From Bradyrhizobium sp. B124 (GTDB taxonomy: Bacteria; Pseudomonadota; Alphaproteobacteria; Rhizobiales; Xanthobacteraceae), in NCBI RefSeq assembly GCF_038967635.1, contig NZ_CP152413.1, positions 3,782,001 to 3,846,000 on the forward strand: a DNA stretch of 64,000 nucleotides, in the 5' to 3' direction. Every line of letters begins with the position of its first letter. Positions within the stretch are counted from its first letter, which is position 1. Positions 52,915 to 62,308 of this stretch are shown in pieces. The translations under genes were made by a program, and so were the position numbers. The notes under the pieces are model-generated. The model was not told where the DNA came from. It saw only the letters and a program-made list of their open reading frames with translations, and did no database searches.

Positions 52915-53802
52915 TCAGCTCAGCGCGCCCGCATGCACCCACCAGCCGGGATGTGCGGCGCGGAGCTTTTCGCCGGCGGCCTGGGCATCGACATCGGTTC
53001 CGAACACCGCAAAGCAGGTCGCGCCGGAGCCCGACATGCGCACCAGGCGAACGCCCTTGGTCGCACGCAGCGCGGACAAGACGTCGCTGATGACGGGCTC
53101 GATGCGCGCGGCGGGCGCTTCGAGATCGTTGGTGCCGCGCGAAAGCGCCGCGATCCAGTCGTCGACCGCGTGGCCGGCGTCCGGCCAGGACGACGCCTGC
53201 ATCACGACATCGGTGGCGCCGATCAGGAGCTCGCCATGGCGCAGCCCAAGCGCATTGAAGACATCCTTGGTCGCAACCGGCACGCGCGGATTGACCAGCA
53301 CGCACGGCATTTTCGGCAGGTCGAGCGGCAGCAGGCCCTCGCCGACGCCGGTCATGTCGCAGGCGCGCGAGGCGACGCATACCGGCACGTCGGCGCCGGT
53401 CTGCAGCGCGACCTCCATGATCCTGCTATCGTCGAGCGAGAGCTCGTTGAGCCGCGCCAAAAGCCGCAGTGCAGCCGCGGCATCCGCCGAGCCGCCGCCA
53501 ATACCGGCCGCGACGGGCAGCACCTTCTCCAGCGTGAAGTGGCCGACCTCGAGGTCCGCGACGCGCTCGCCGAGCAGTCGCGCGGCCTTGAGCACGAGAT
53601 TATCAGACGTATCGCCGCAGGCATCGGCCAGCGGCCCCAGCATCGAGAGCGACAGCTCGGGCCCCGGCTCGAGCGTGAGACGATCGGCGCAATCGGCAAA
53701 CGCGACGACGCTCTCCAGGTCGTGAAACCCATCGACGCGCCGCCCGACAACCTTCAGCGTCAGGTTGACCTTGGCACGCCCTTCTTCAATCAGCGCCGGC
53801 AC
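52915..53802 (-). CDS. ispE: 4-diphosphocytidyl-2-C-methyl-D-erythritol kinase
   Basis: 295 aa GHMP kinase. KVNLTLKVVGRRVDGFHDLESV, ATP loop VAAGIGGGSADAAAALR (about 94-110), and a C-terminal MSGSGATCFAVF. Fourth step of the MEP isoprenoid pathway, phosphorylating CDP-ME. Last gene on the strand shared with the TPR and ETF-QO genes, but 262 bp of repeat-containing DNA separates it from the TPR gene. Confidence 0.95.
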   Translation of the reverse strand: MPALIEEGRAKVNLTLKVVGRRVDGFHDLESVVAFADCADRLTLEPGPELSLSMLGPLADACGDTSDNLVLKAARLLGERVADLEVGHFTLEKVLPVAAGIGGGSADAAAALRLLARLNELSLDDSRIMEVALQTGADVPVCVASRACDMTGVGEGLLPLDLPKMPCVLVNPRVPVATKDVFNALGLRHGELLIGATDVVMQASSWPDAGHAVDDWIAALSRGTNDLEAPAARIEPVISDVLSALRATKGVRLVRMSGSGATCFAVFGTDVDAQAAGEKLRAAHPGWWVHAGALS

Positions 53803-53897
53803 GGCGATAAACCCCTAAAAACAAACATTGTGCTGCGATTAGCGTAAATCGCCTCACGATCCTATCCCTTTGTTTGCACGGAAATTCCGCCTCCGCT

Positions 53898-53986
53898 CGT
53901 CATGCCCGGGCTTGACCCGGGCATCCATCAACCGAAAATTCATCTCACGAAGGGGATGGATGGCCGGGTCAAGCCCGGCCATGACG
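53898..53986. repeat. Palindromic repeat, family C
   Basis: CGTCATGCCCGGGCTTGACC...GGTCAAGCCCGGCCATGACG; another half copy at 54010-54026. Confidence 0.75.
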
Positions 53987-54064
53987 ATGTGGAAGCGTCG
54001 CTGCCCGGAACAAGCCCAGGCATGACGTCTCGATTGGCAATGCACGCTGGCGGTTATACCGGGA

Positions 54065-55852
54065 TCAACCGCCCTTGCCGTCGTCGTCCTTCTTCTTGTC
54101 GGCGGAGGCGGCGTTCGAGGTGTCGTCCGGCAGGCCGTTGTCGATCTTGGCCTGGATCTTCGGCAGCTCTTCCGGCTCGGGCTTGAGGTCGCGGGCATGG
54201 GCCCACTGGAACTTGGCTTCCAGCGTGCGGCCGACGCGCCAATAGGCATCGCCGAGATGGTCGTTGATGGTCGGATCTTCCGGCTTCAGGTCGATCGCAC
54301 GCTCGAGGTTCTTCACCGCCTCGTCGTAATTGCCGATCCGGTAATAGGCCCAGCCGAGGGAGTCGACGATGTAGCCGTCATCAGGGCGCTGATCGACGGC
54401 ACGCTTGATCATCTTCATGCCTTCGTCGAGGTTGATGCCCTGGTCGATCCAGGAATAGCCGAGATAGTTCAGCACATGCGGCTGCTCGGGCTGCAGCTCG
54501 AGCGCCTTGCGCATGTCGGCCTCGGCCTTGTTCCACTGCTTGGAGCGCTCCTCGCAGATGCCGCGATAGTAGTAGGTGACCCAGGCGTTCTTGTCGCCGC
54601 CGGCGGCCGGCAGCGCGTCGATCGCCTGCGAATAGGTGGTCGCGCAGTCGGCGAACTTCTTGCGGCCGCGCTCGATATTGCCGAGCGCAAGGATCGCCTC
54701 GATATCCTTCGGCTGATCCGCGGTGACTTCCTTGAGGATCTTGATCGCCTCGTCGCTGCGGTCGGCGGCGTCGAGATTGGTCGCGAGCTGGATCTGCGCG
54801 TTGCGCTTCAGCGGCGAGGACGCCGGCATCCGCTCATAGACCTTGATTGCCATCTGCGGCTTCTTCACCGATTCATAGAGATCGGCGAGCGACAGCAGGG
54901 CCAGCGGATGGTTCGGCTGCAGGTAGAGCGCGAGCTGCAGATAGACCAGCGCGAGGTCCTCGCCGCCGCGGCGGGTCAGCGTCGCGCCGATGCCGTACAG
55001 CGCCTCGGCGGCGCCGGCCTGCGGTGAATCGATCAGCGGCGGCAGCTTCTTGCCGGCCTTGGTTTCCTTGATGCCTTCCAGCACCAGCGGATGACGCGGC
55101 AGCTTCTTGTCGAACGCCTCGTACATCGCGGTCGCGGCGGCGGCATCCTTGTTGCGCGAGGTCCAGCGCGCATATTCGTCGACCGTGCGCAGCATCGAAT
55201 CGTCGAGCTTGAACACCTTCTCGAAGCGGGCCCCGGCATCCTTCTCCTTGCCGGACAGCTCGTAGATCATGCCGGCGTGCAGGTCCTTGAAGATCGGATA
55301 CCATTCGGGGCCGGTCAGCTTGTCGATCGATGCGACCGCACCCTTGCTGTCGCCGGCGCCATAGGCCGCCCAGGCCGACAGCAGCGTCGCCACCAGGTCG
55401 GTGATCGGACCGCGCACCGACTGGTTGATGTTGGACTGCGCGGCGGCGTATTTCTTCAGCTTGAGGTCGCGCACGCCGACCACGAGGCGGGCGACGCGGT
55501 TGGCCTTGTCCTGGGTCAGGATGCGGTCGGCGAGCTTCACCGCCTCATCAATGTCGCCGTCGGCGAGCGAGGAGATGAAGGCGCGGTCGAGCAGCTCGGA
55601 ATTCTTCGGATCGGTGCGCAGCGCCGAGCGGTAGAACGCAGCAGCCGAGGCCGCATCGCGCTCGACACTGGCGTGGCGGGCGGCCAGATAGCTGCCGGCG
55701 GTGGTCAGCGACTTCAGGTCGGTCTTGCTCGGGAATTGCGCGGCATTGTCGGTCGGATGGTCGGGCGTCTGCGCCGACAGCTGCGCAGGCACGGCAAGCG
55801 CCGCGGCAGCAAGAACGGCAATCGTCAGGCGGTTGAAACGGGTGGACAGCAT
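54065..55852 (-). CDS. Exported TPR protein, 595 aa
   Basis: ATG 55852 (49 in-frame residues upstream are not needed). Signal peptide MLSTRFNRLTIAVLAAAALAVPAQLSAQ. About 10 tetratricopeptide-like repeats, e.g. AGSYLAARHASVERDAASAAAFYRSALRTDP and YNEAIKNLERAIDLKPEDP-like YDEAVKNLERAIDLKPEDPTINDHLGDAYWR; Lys/Asp tail. Probable periplasmic or outer-membrane scaffold; ispE follows downstream on the same strand. Confidence 0.9.
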   Translation of the reverse strand: MLSTRFNRLTIAVLAAAALAVPAQLSAQTPDHPTDNAAQFPSKTDLKSLTTAGSYLAARHASVERDAASAAAFYRSALRTDPKNSELLDRAFISSLADGDIDEAVKLADRILTQDKANRVARLVVGVRDLKLKKYAAAQSNINQSVRGPITDLVATLLSAWAAYGAGDSKGAVASIDKLTGPEWYPIFKDLHAGMIYELSGKEKDAGARFEKVFKLDDSMLRTVDEYARWTSRNKDAAAATAMYEAFDKKLPRHPLVLEGIKETKAGKKLPPLIDSPQAGAAEALYGIGATLTRRGGEDLALVYLQLALYLQPNHPLALLSLADLYESVKKPQMAIKVYERMPASSPLKRNAQIQLATNLDAADRSDEAIKILKEVTADQPKDIEAILALGNIERGRKKFADCATTYSQAIDALPAAGGDKNAWVTYYYRGICEERSKQWNKAEADMRKALELQPEQPHVLNYLGYSWIDQGINLDEGMKMIKRAVDQRPDDGYIVDSLGWAYYRIGNYDEAVKNLERAIDLKPEDPTINDHLGDAYWRVGRTLEAKFQWAHARDLKPEPEELPKIQAKIDNGLPDDTSNAASADKKKDDDGKGG

Positions 55853-56289
55853 CACGGTCGCCTTGCTCCAGGGGTTTAAGGCCACGAAGGATTTACGGCC
55901 AAGATCTTCGCGACAAGATCCTGCGATCAGTCTCAAAATGCGAACCCAAGCGGCGGCATCCCGGCGAGCGACAATGCCGCTTTTGGCGTTTATCCGCAAG
56001 GATCGCCCAAAGGTAACCCATGCCGAATCGATTGGCAGATTAGGCCGTTAGGCCTGCCGATCCAGCCAGCCCACCGCAAGACCCTCCCACTATGGCGGTA
56101 TCGTGACCGGCCCCGGCATATTCGCGTGCGGAAGCAAAAAGCGCCGGATACTGGCGCCGCGGCCCCCTGTTCCGCTTCACCATTGTATCCGGCGGTGCAA
56201 TCCGGCCGCTCCACACGACGAGAGGACAAGCGGACGCTGCGACCGGCCTCACGCAAATGTGGTCGGCCGCGTCAGCCTCACCCTTGGCC
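55853..56289. other. Gene-free stretch, 437 bp
   Basis: Between the TPR gene start and the ETF-QO stop. Apart from short GC-rich hairpins (GCGCCGG-ATACT-GGCGC) nothing was recognised. Confidence 0.6.
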
Positions 56290-57948
56290 TTACATCGCCT
56301 CGTAGTTCGGCCCGCCGCCGCCCTCCGGAGGAACCCAGGTGATGTTGCCGTTGGGGTCCTTCACGTCGCAGGTTTTGCAGTGGACGCAGTTCTGGGCGTT
56401 GATCTGGAAGCGCGGGCCGGCCGATTCCTCGACCCACTCATAGACGCCGGCCGGGCAATAGCGGTTGGAGGGACCGGCGAACACGTCGTGCTCCGACGTC
56501 TTCTGCAGATTCATGTCGGCGACCTTGAGATGGACCGGCTGGTCCTCCTCATGGTTGGTGTTGGACAGGAACACCGACGACAGCTTGTCGAACGAGATCT
56601 TGCCGTCCGGCTTCGGATAGGCGATCGGCTGGTGCTGCTTCGACGGATCGAGCGTCTTGCGGTCGGGCTTGGCGTGCGACTGGGTGCCGAACAGCGAGAA
56701 GCCGAGCGTGTTGCACCACATGTCGAAGCCGGAGAGCGCCATTCCGAGCAGGTTGCCGAACTTCGACAGCAGCGGCTTGGCATTACGGACCTTGAACAGG
56801 TCCTTGCCGATCGCGGACGAACGCCAGGCATTCTCGTACTCGACGAGTTCGTCATTGGCGCGGCCGGCGCCGAGCGCGGCCGCGACGTGCTCGGCGGCGA
56901 GCATGCCGGAGCCCATTGCATTGTGGACGCCCTTGATGCGCGGGACGTTGACGAAGCCGGCCGCGCAGCCGATCAGCGCGCCGCCCGGGAAGGAGAGCCG
57001 CGGCACCGACTGGTAGCCGCCCTCGGTGATGGCGCGCGCACCATAGGCAAGCCGCTTGCCGCCCTCGAACAGCTCGCGGATATCGGGATGCGTCTTCATC
57101 CGCTGGAATTCGTCGAACGGCGACAGGTACGGGTCATTGTAGTTCAGATGCACGACGAAGCCTACCGCGACGCGGTTGTCGTCGTAATGATAGAGGAACG
57201 AGCCGCCGCCGGTCTTGTCGTTCAGCGGCCATCCCAGCGTATGCTGAACCCGTCCCTTGCGGTGCTTGGCCGGATCGATCTGCCAGACCTCCTTGAGCCC
57301 GATGCCGAATTTCGGCGGCTCGGAGTTGGCGTCGAGCTTGAACTTCGCGATCAGCTGCTTCGACAGCGAGCCGCGCGCGCCTTCGGCGAACAACGTGTAC
57401 TTGCCGAGCAGCTCCATGCCGCGGGTGTAGGAATCCTTGTGGCTGCCGTCCTTGGCGATGCCCATGTCGCCGGTCGCGATGCCGCGCACCGCGCCCTTGT
57501 CGTCATAGAGCACCTCAGTGGCGGCAAAGCCCGGGTAGATCTCGACGCCAAGCGCTTCCGCCTTCGGCGCCAGCCAGCGGCAGACATTGCCGAGCGAGCC
57601 GATATAGTTGTGATGATTGTGCATCAACGGCGGCATGATGAAGTTCGGAATGCGGAACCAGCCTTGCGACGTCGTCCAGTAGAAGCGGTCCTCCTTGACC
57701 TGCGTCTTCAACGGACAGTCCGCGTCCTCGCGCCAGTCCGGGATCAGCCTGTCGAGCGACACCGGATCGATCACCGCACCCGACAGGATGTGCGCGCCGA
57801 CCTCGGAGCCCTTCTCCACCACAACGATCGAGAGCTCGGGATTGAGCTGCTTCAGCCGGATCGCGGCCGACAGGCCCGACGGGCCGGCGCCGACGATGAC
57901 GACATCGAATTCCATAGACTCGCGCGGGGGAAGGTCTTCAGCACTCAT
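56290..57948 (-). CDS. Electron-transfer flavoprotein-ubiquinone oxidoreductase
   Basis: 552 aa. It passes electrons from ETF to ubiquinone at the inner membrane during fatty-acid and amino-acid breakdown. Seen: FAD-binding VVIVGAGPSGLSAAIRL (15-31), HILSGAVIDPVSLD, PNFIMPPLMHNHHNYIGSLG; C-terminal 4Fe-4S segment NAQNCVHCKTCDVKDPNGNITWVPPEGGGGPNY. A good Irr-like palindrome lies upstream (57967-57983). Confidence 0.97.
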   Translation of the reverse strand: MSAEDLPPRESMEFDVVIVGAGPSGLSAAIRLKQLNPELSIVVVEKGSEVGAHILSGAVIDPVSLDRLIPDWREDADCPLKTQVKEDRFYWTTSQGWFRIPNFIMPPLMHNHHNYIGSLGNVCRWLAPKAEALGVEIYPGFAATEVLYDDKGAVRGIATGDMGIAKDGSHKDSYTRGMELLGKYTLFAEGARGSLSKQLIAKFKLDANSEPPKFGIGLKEVWQIDPAKHRKGRVQHTLGWPLNDKTGGGSFLYHYDDNRVAVGFVVHLNYNDPYLSPFDEFQRMKTHPDIRELFEGGKRLAYGARAITEGGYQSVPRLSFPGGALIGCAAGFVNVPRIKGVHNAMGSGMLAAEHVAAALGAGRANDELVEYENAWRSSAIGKDLFKVRNAKPLLSKFGNLLGMALSGFDMWCNTLGFSLFGTQSHAKPDRKTLDPSKQHQPIAYPKPDGKISFDKLSSVFLSNTNHEEDQPVHLKVADMNLQKTSEHDVFAGPSNRYCPAGVYEWVEESAGPRFQINAQNCVHCKTCDVKDPNGNITWVPPEGGGGPNYEAM

Positions 57949-57966
57949 GATCTTGATCTCAGCCCA

Positions 57967-57983
57967 TTGAGAACGCTTCTAAG
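57967..57983 (-). promoter_or_regulatory. Iron-control-element-like palindrome upstream of ETF-QO
   Basis: TTGAGAACGCTTCTAAG, sharing 15 of 17 positions with the bfr box TTTAGAACGCTTCTAAA. It starts 18 bp before the ATG; a site this near the start would block transcription or translation initiation. Confidence 0.65.
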
Positions 57984-58134
57984 CTTTTCAAAAGTCGTTG
58001 TTTCCGATTTTTGGCGGAAGGACAACCATGGAATTGCGCTTCCATGGCTTTGCACGGCCCGGATACCGCAGAGAATAATCTTTTCCGAAATCGAGCCTCC
58101 ACTTTTCTCCGCCATGCTCTAGATTGCAGCCATC

Positions 58135-58950
58135 ATGGCCCTGACGCCCGAGCCCACCCCTACACTGCAGCAATTGCTGGCCTTTTACCTCGAGGCCGGG
58201 GTCGATTGCGCGCTTGGCGACGAGCCGATCAACCGGCTGGAAGAGCCCGAGCCAGTTCCCGCCCCCGCCGCGCCGCGTCCAGCCGCACTCAATCCGCTGC
58301 GCCCGCCACCGATGCCGGTCGTTCCGCGCAGCGAAATCACCATCGCGCCGGACGCCGCAATCGCCTCCGCGCGCGAGGCCGCACGCACCGCGCCGACGCT
58401 TGAGGCCTTGCGCACGCTGATGGAGACATTCGACGGCTGCGCGCTGAAGCACACCGCGACCCGGCTGGTGTTCGCCGATGGCAATCCGCAGGCGCGCGTG
58501 ATGTTCGTCGGCGAGGCGCCGGGCCGCGACGAGGACATCGATGGACTGCCGTTCGTCGGCCGCTCCGGCAAGCTGCTCGACCGCATGATCGCGGCGATCG
58601 GGCTCGACCGCAGCAAAGCCTATATCGCCAACGTCATTCCGTGGCGGCCGCCGGGCAACCGGACGCCGACGCCGCAGGAGACGCAGGTGTGCCTGCCCTT
58701 CATCCAGCGCCATATCGAGCTGGTGAATCCCGACGTGCTGGTGACACTCGGCAATCCGTCGACGCAGGCATTGCTCGGCACGCGCGAGGGCATCATGCGC
58801 ACGCGCGGCAAATGGATCGATTACGACACTGGCACGCGCACGATCCGCGCCGTCGCCACCTTCCATCCGGCCTACCTGCTGCGCTCGCCGTCGTACAAGA
58901 GATTGTCGTGGCAGGATTTGCGCGCGATCGCGAAGGTGCTTGCTTCGTAG
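58135..58950 (+). CDS. Uracil-DNA glycosylase, family-4-like, lacking two Fe-S cysteines
   Basis: 271 aa. Motifs: FVGEAPGRDEDIDGLPFVGRSGKLLDRMI (motif A), YIANVIPWRPPGNRTP, VTLGNPSTQALLG, TFHPAYLLRSPSYKR. Family 4 has four Fe-S cysteines; here C102 and C186 stay but F99 and W170 replace the other two, so no canonical 4Fe-4S is possible. A UDG of this kind from Bradyrhizobium diazoefficiens was described, as I recall, as a new class with broad substrate range. Its stop lies inside a repeat (58947). Confidence 0.85.
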   Translation: MALTPEPTPTLQQLLAFYLEAGVDCALGDEPINRLEEPEPVPAPAAPRPAALNPLRPPPMPVVPRSEITIAPDAAIASAREAARTAPTLEALRTLMETFDGCALKHTATRLVFADGNPQARVMFVGEAPGRDEDIDGLPFVGRSGKLLDRMIAAIGLDRSKAYIANVIPWRPPGNRTPTPQETQVCLPFIQRHIELVNPDVLVTLGNPSTQALLGTREGIMRTRGKWIDYDTGTRTIRAVATFHPAYLLRSPSYKRLSWQDLRAIAKVLAS

Positions 58951-59030
58951 GATGGGTAGAGCGCAGCGAAACCCATCATTAGCGCAGCGGGCATCAATCG
59001 ATGGGTTTCGCTTCGCTCTACCCATCCTAC
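58947..59030. repeat. Palindromic repeat, family D copy 2, containing the UDG stop codon
   Basis: GTAGGATGGGTAGAGCGCAG...CGCTCTACCCATCCTAC. It begins at 58947, so the UDG stop TAG (58948-58950) is part of the repeat. Confidence 0.85.
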
Positions 59031-59044
59031 AGATCGACTGATCC

Positions 59045-60550
59045 CTACCCCTTCGGCCGCACGATCGCCCAGCCGATCCGCAGAACCGGCTGCCGGCCAT
59101 TGACCAGCCGGTCGAACGAGCGCGGCACTTCCGGCACCAGGCCGGGGAAGCGTTGCGCGAGTTCGGGCGGCGGCGTGCCGGCGGTGTCCTGCGCGCGCCA
59201 GACCACGACGCCGCCGGTCTCGTTGAACTTTGCGACCGACAGCCACGGCGTCCGTTGCGGCGCGGCGTCGAGCAAAAGATGCGGACGGCGCCCGTTCATC
59301 GCGATCAGGCTGGCGAGCTCTGGATCGCCGGCGACCGCGCGCAGGCGCTGGTTGGTGCGGCGTTCATAGCTGTCGTCGAAGAAGCGTCCCATCGCGGCTG
59401 CCGGGAGCGAGGTCGGCACCTCGGTGGTGCTGGTCCAGGGCAGGAACAGCGCCGCCGCCAGTGCGACCGCGGCAGGCGCCGCGACAGCGAAGGCCCACAC
59501 CGAGCGCAACAGCCGCTGCCGCCTGAGATGGATCAGATCGCCGGTCGCGACGACGACCGCGAGCCCCGACATCAGCAGCGCCACGCCGGCGCCGCCGAAG
59601 GCGCGATCCAGATCGAACAGCCCGGAGACGAAGCTGCTCACGATCGCCGGCGCAAACGCGAAGAAATAAACGAAGTGCTGCGCCAGCGGACTGACCGGCG
59701 GACGGTAGATGATCGGGGCATCCTCACGGTCGCGGGCGAACCAGCGCGAATTGAGGATCGCCAGCACCACGATTCCGGCGGTCGCCACGATCAGCCCGCC
59801 GAGCACGACGCCCCAGCGCAGCGCGCGCGCCTTGAGATCGGCAGCCGCGGGCAAGGCCGGCAGCGCCAGCACGTCGGCGCGGACCAGCCAGATCAGATAG
59901 GGCAGCGCCAGCACGATGATGACCAGCAGCGCATAGAGCGGATCGACCGCGCGCAGCGTGCGTCGCCCGCGCTCGGTTGCGAGCGCAAAGCCGACCACGA
60001 GCAGGATCATGCCGAGCGCTGCCGGCGTCGTCAGCAGCAGCAGGCCGCAATCGATCGACCAGGCGAACCAGGCGGCGCGCCGGTTCTGCCCGATCAGCTG
60101 CCAGGAATGCAGCAGCAGGAGCGCCCACAGCGGACGCGCCAGGATCAGCGGGCCGAACTCGACGCTTGGCGAGGAAAACACCACGACCGTCATCGACAGC
60201 AGCACCGCCAGCACGCCCTGCGGGCCGCCGACGATGGCGCGCGCCAATTGGTAGAAGGCGATGAAGGTGGCGATCTCGCAGACCTGCGCCAGCAGATAGA
60301 CACCGAACACGTGATTGCCGGCGGCGCGGAAGGCGATGTCGGCGAGCCAGAACGAAAGCGGCGGCCCCATGTCGGTGCCGACCTGATACTCACGGCCGAA
60401 GGCGAGGACGGTGGCGAGATTGCCGGGCGGGCTGCCGTAGAAGATCAGCGGCAGAAGCAGCCAGATCGCGGCCTGCACCAGCACCACGACCCACACCACG
60501 AGGCGCGGCCGGGCGCGAATCAGTTCGACAACCAGGGAGGTAAACCGCAT
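59045..60550 (-). CDS. Membrane glycosyltransferase, GT39/ArnT-like
   Basis: 501 aa with about 10 hydrophobic segments. After the first TM, GTDMGPPLSFWLADIAFRAAGNHVFGVYLLAQ shows the acidic exposed loop of polyprenyl-phosphate-sugar transferases. PMT/ArnT family assignment is by topology. Acceptor and sugar unknown. Confidence 0.8.
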   Translation of the reverse strand: MRFTSLVVELIRARPRLVVWVVVLVQAAIWLLLPLIFYGSPPGNLATVLAFGREYQVGTDMGPPLSFWLADIAFRAAGNHVFGVYLLAQVCEIATFIAFYQLARAIVGGPQGVLAVLLSMTVVVFSSPSVEFGPLILARPLWALLLLHSWQLIGQNRRAAWFAWSIDCGLLLLTTPAALGMILLVVGFALATERGRRTLRAVDPLYALLVIIVLALPYLIWLVRADVLALPALPAAADLKARALRWGVVLGGLIVATAGIVVLAILNSRWFARDREDAPIIYRPPVSPLAQHFVYFFAFAPAIVSSFVSGLFDLDRAFGGAGVALLMSGLAVVVATGDLIHLRRQRLLRSVWAFAVAAPAAVALAAALFLPWTSTTEVPTSLPAAAMGRFFDDSYERRTNQRLRAVAGDPELASLIAMNGRRPHLLLDAAPQRTPWLSVAKFNETGGVVVWRAQDTAGTPPPELAQRFPGLVPEVPRSFDRLVNGRQPVLRIGWAIVRPKG

Positions 60551-60678
60551 GAAACGCCCGAAATGCCCCAGCCACCCGCACGTAGCGGCGTCATCTGATC
60601 CCGAGGGTTCTGATAAACGGCGGCGACGGTGGAGGCAACGGTGTCGCGCCAGACTGCACTGTAAAGTCAGTCTCCGTT

Positions 60679-60780
60679 GTCATCACCCGCGAAAGCGGGT
60701 GATCCAGTACGCCGCGGCGGCTGGGCTTGAACACAACGGTCTCTGGAATACTGGATCGCCCGGTCGAGCCGGGCGATGAC
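60679..60780. repeat. Palindromic repeat, family C
   Basis: GTCATCACCCGCGAAAGCGGGTGATCC at one end and GGCGATGAC at the other; between the glycosyltransferase and rnhB. Confidence 0.7.
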
Positions 60781-60810
60781 AGTCGAGATGGTGGCTCGTG
60801 CCCGACGATC

Positions 60811-61587
60811 CTACGCCGCCGCGGACGCCGCGGCTTCGCTTTCCGCGTCCACCGTGAACAGGTCGGGCTCGGCCGGGATCGGGAAATGCTTCAGCCGCGC
60901 GGCGACGACCGGCGCGAAGAAGCTGCGGTGATGGGTGCTGGGGCCGAGCCGGTCAAGCGCCTCGAGGTGCTCAGGCACGCCATAGCCCTTGTGCTGCTCG
61001 AAACCGTAGCCGGGGCAATCCAGCGCCAGCGCACACATCAGGCGGTCGCGCGTCACCTTGGCGATGATCGAGGCCGCTGCGATCGAGGCCACGATGCCGT
61101 CGCCGCCGATCACGGCGTCGCAGTCGCAGGGTGTGGCGAGCTTGTCGCGGCCGTCGACGAAGACGTGTTTCGGCATTTCCGGCAGCGCATGGACGGCGCG
61201 CGCCAGCGCCCACAGCGAGGCGCGCAGGATGTTGTCGCGGTCGATTCGCGCCGGCGAGGCCACCGCGACCGAGAACGCTGCGGTGGCGCAGATTTCCTCG
61301 AACAGTTCCTCGCGGCGCTCGGCGGTCAGCCGCTTGGAATCGTCGAGGCCCTTGGGAACACGAGCAGGATCCAGCACCACGGCGGCGGCGACCACGGGAC
61401 CCGCCAGCGGGCCGCGCCCGGCCTCGTCGCAGCCGGCGACCGGCCAGATACCGCGCTTGATCAGCGCACGCTCGCGCCGAAAGCTCGGCCGCGTCACCGC
61501 GATGACGCGCTTGGCCGGCCTGGCTGATTTCGCCGGCGCCTGCTTCGGCGTGGCTTTTGACGCGCTTTTGGCTTTATCCCGAATCAT
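60811..61587 (-). CDS. rnhB: Ribonuclease HII
   Basis: 258 aa. [22 protein letters not shown] holds catalytic Asp/Glu (DEAGRG); later D in [15 protein letters not shown], and D-P in the FVDGRDKL and [12 protein letters not shown] motifs. Removes RNA from DNA-RNA hybrids and single ribonucleotides. Basic N-terminal 35 residues are an extension rich in Lys/Ala. Confidence 0.96.
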   Translation of the reverse strand: MIRDKAKSASKATPKQAPAKSARPAKRVIAVTRPSFRRERALIKRGIWPVAGCDEAGRGPLAGPVVAAAVVLDPARVPKGLDDSKRLTAERREELFEEICATAAFSVAVASPARIDRDNILRASLWALARAVHALPEMPKHVFVDGRDKLATPCDCDAVIGGDGIVASIAAASIIAKVTRDRLMCALALDCPGYGFEQHKGYGVPEHLEALDRLGPSTHHRSFFAPVVAARLKHFPIPAEPDLFTVDAESEAAASAAA

Positions 61588-61665
61588 GCGGGGATGGTGA
61601 TCAAGCCGGCTCCGCGGCGCAACCGGGAACCCGACGCCCTTCCCCGTTATTCAATTCGGCTCGCT

Positions 61666-62112
61666 CTAATCCGGAATGGACACCCGCCCGCTATCGAGAA
61701 CCTCGAAGCCCGGCGCGCGCACCACTTCCCAGGCGTGGCCGTCGGGATCGCCGAAATAACCGCAATAGCCGCCATAGCTCGTCGGCTGCGCGGGCTTGAG
61801 CAATGCGGCGCCTTTCGACAGCGCAAACGCCATCACACGATCGACCTCGGCATCGTCGTTGCAGTTCCAGGCAATCGCAACGCCGCGGAACGCTGAAGGC
61901 CGCGGCTGATCGGGCAACCCGGCGTCGGCGGCGAGCAGATGCCACGGGAACAGCCCGAGCACGGTGCCGCCGGTCTCGAAGAAGGCGACCTCCTCGCCGG
62001 TCGCGCGCATCTTTCTGGTGAAGCCGAGCGATTCGTAGAAGGCGATGCTGGCGCGCATGTCGCTGACGCCGAGCGTGAGGACGGTAAAGCGGGCGGTCGG
62101 GGCGTTACTCAT
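61666..62112 (-). CDS. VOC-family (glyoxalase-like) protein
   Basis: 148 aa from ATG 62112. LGVSDMRASIAFYESLGFTRKM then GGYCGYFGDPDGHAWEV: two beta-alpha-beta-beta-beta units. Dioxygenase, lyase or resistance role open. Confidence 0.87.
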   Translation of the reverse strand: MSNAPTARFTVLTLGVSDMRASIAFYESLGFTRKMRATGEEVAFFETGGTVLGLFPWHLLAADAGLPDQPRPSAFRGVAIAWNCNDDAEVDRVMAFALSKGAALLKPAQPTSYGGYCGYFGDPDGHAWEVVRAPGFEVLDSGRVSIPD

Positions 62113-62174
62113 TGTTGCACTCACTTTATTTGTGACGTTGCCATTTTATGACGTCGTCGCGATCTTGCTTCTTC

Positions 62175-62299
62175 GTAGCCCGGATGGAGCGAAGCGTAAT
62201 CCGGGAAAGTTTTGGCCGCGGACGCAAGGCCCCGGATTTCGCGGAGCCTGTCATCGGCCGCGCGCGTTCGCGCGACCCGTTGGCTGCATCCGGGCTACG
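62175..62299. repeat. Palindromic repeat, family E
   Basis: GTAGCCCGGATGGAGCGAAG...CATCCGGGCTAC; between the VOC and radical SAM genes. Confidence 0.75.
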
Positions 62300-62308
62300 G
62301 GCTTCCAC

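Noticed and set aside
55990..56342. Short ORFs in the gene-free stretch before ETF-QO
   Set aside because: Basic, low-complexity, overlapping in both strands.
56257..58122. 621-aa frame antisense to ETF-QO
   Set aside because: Shadow; low-complexity basic sequence.
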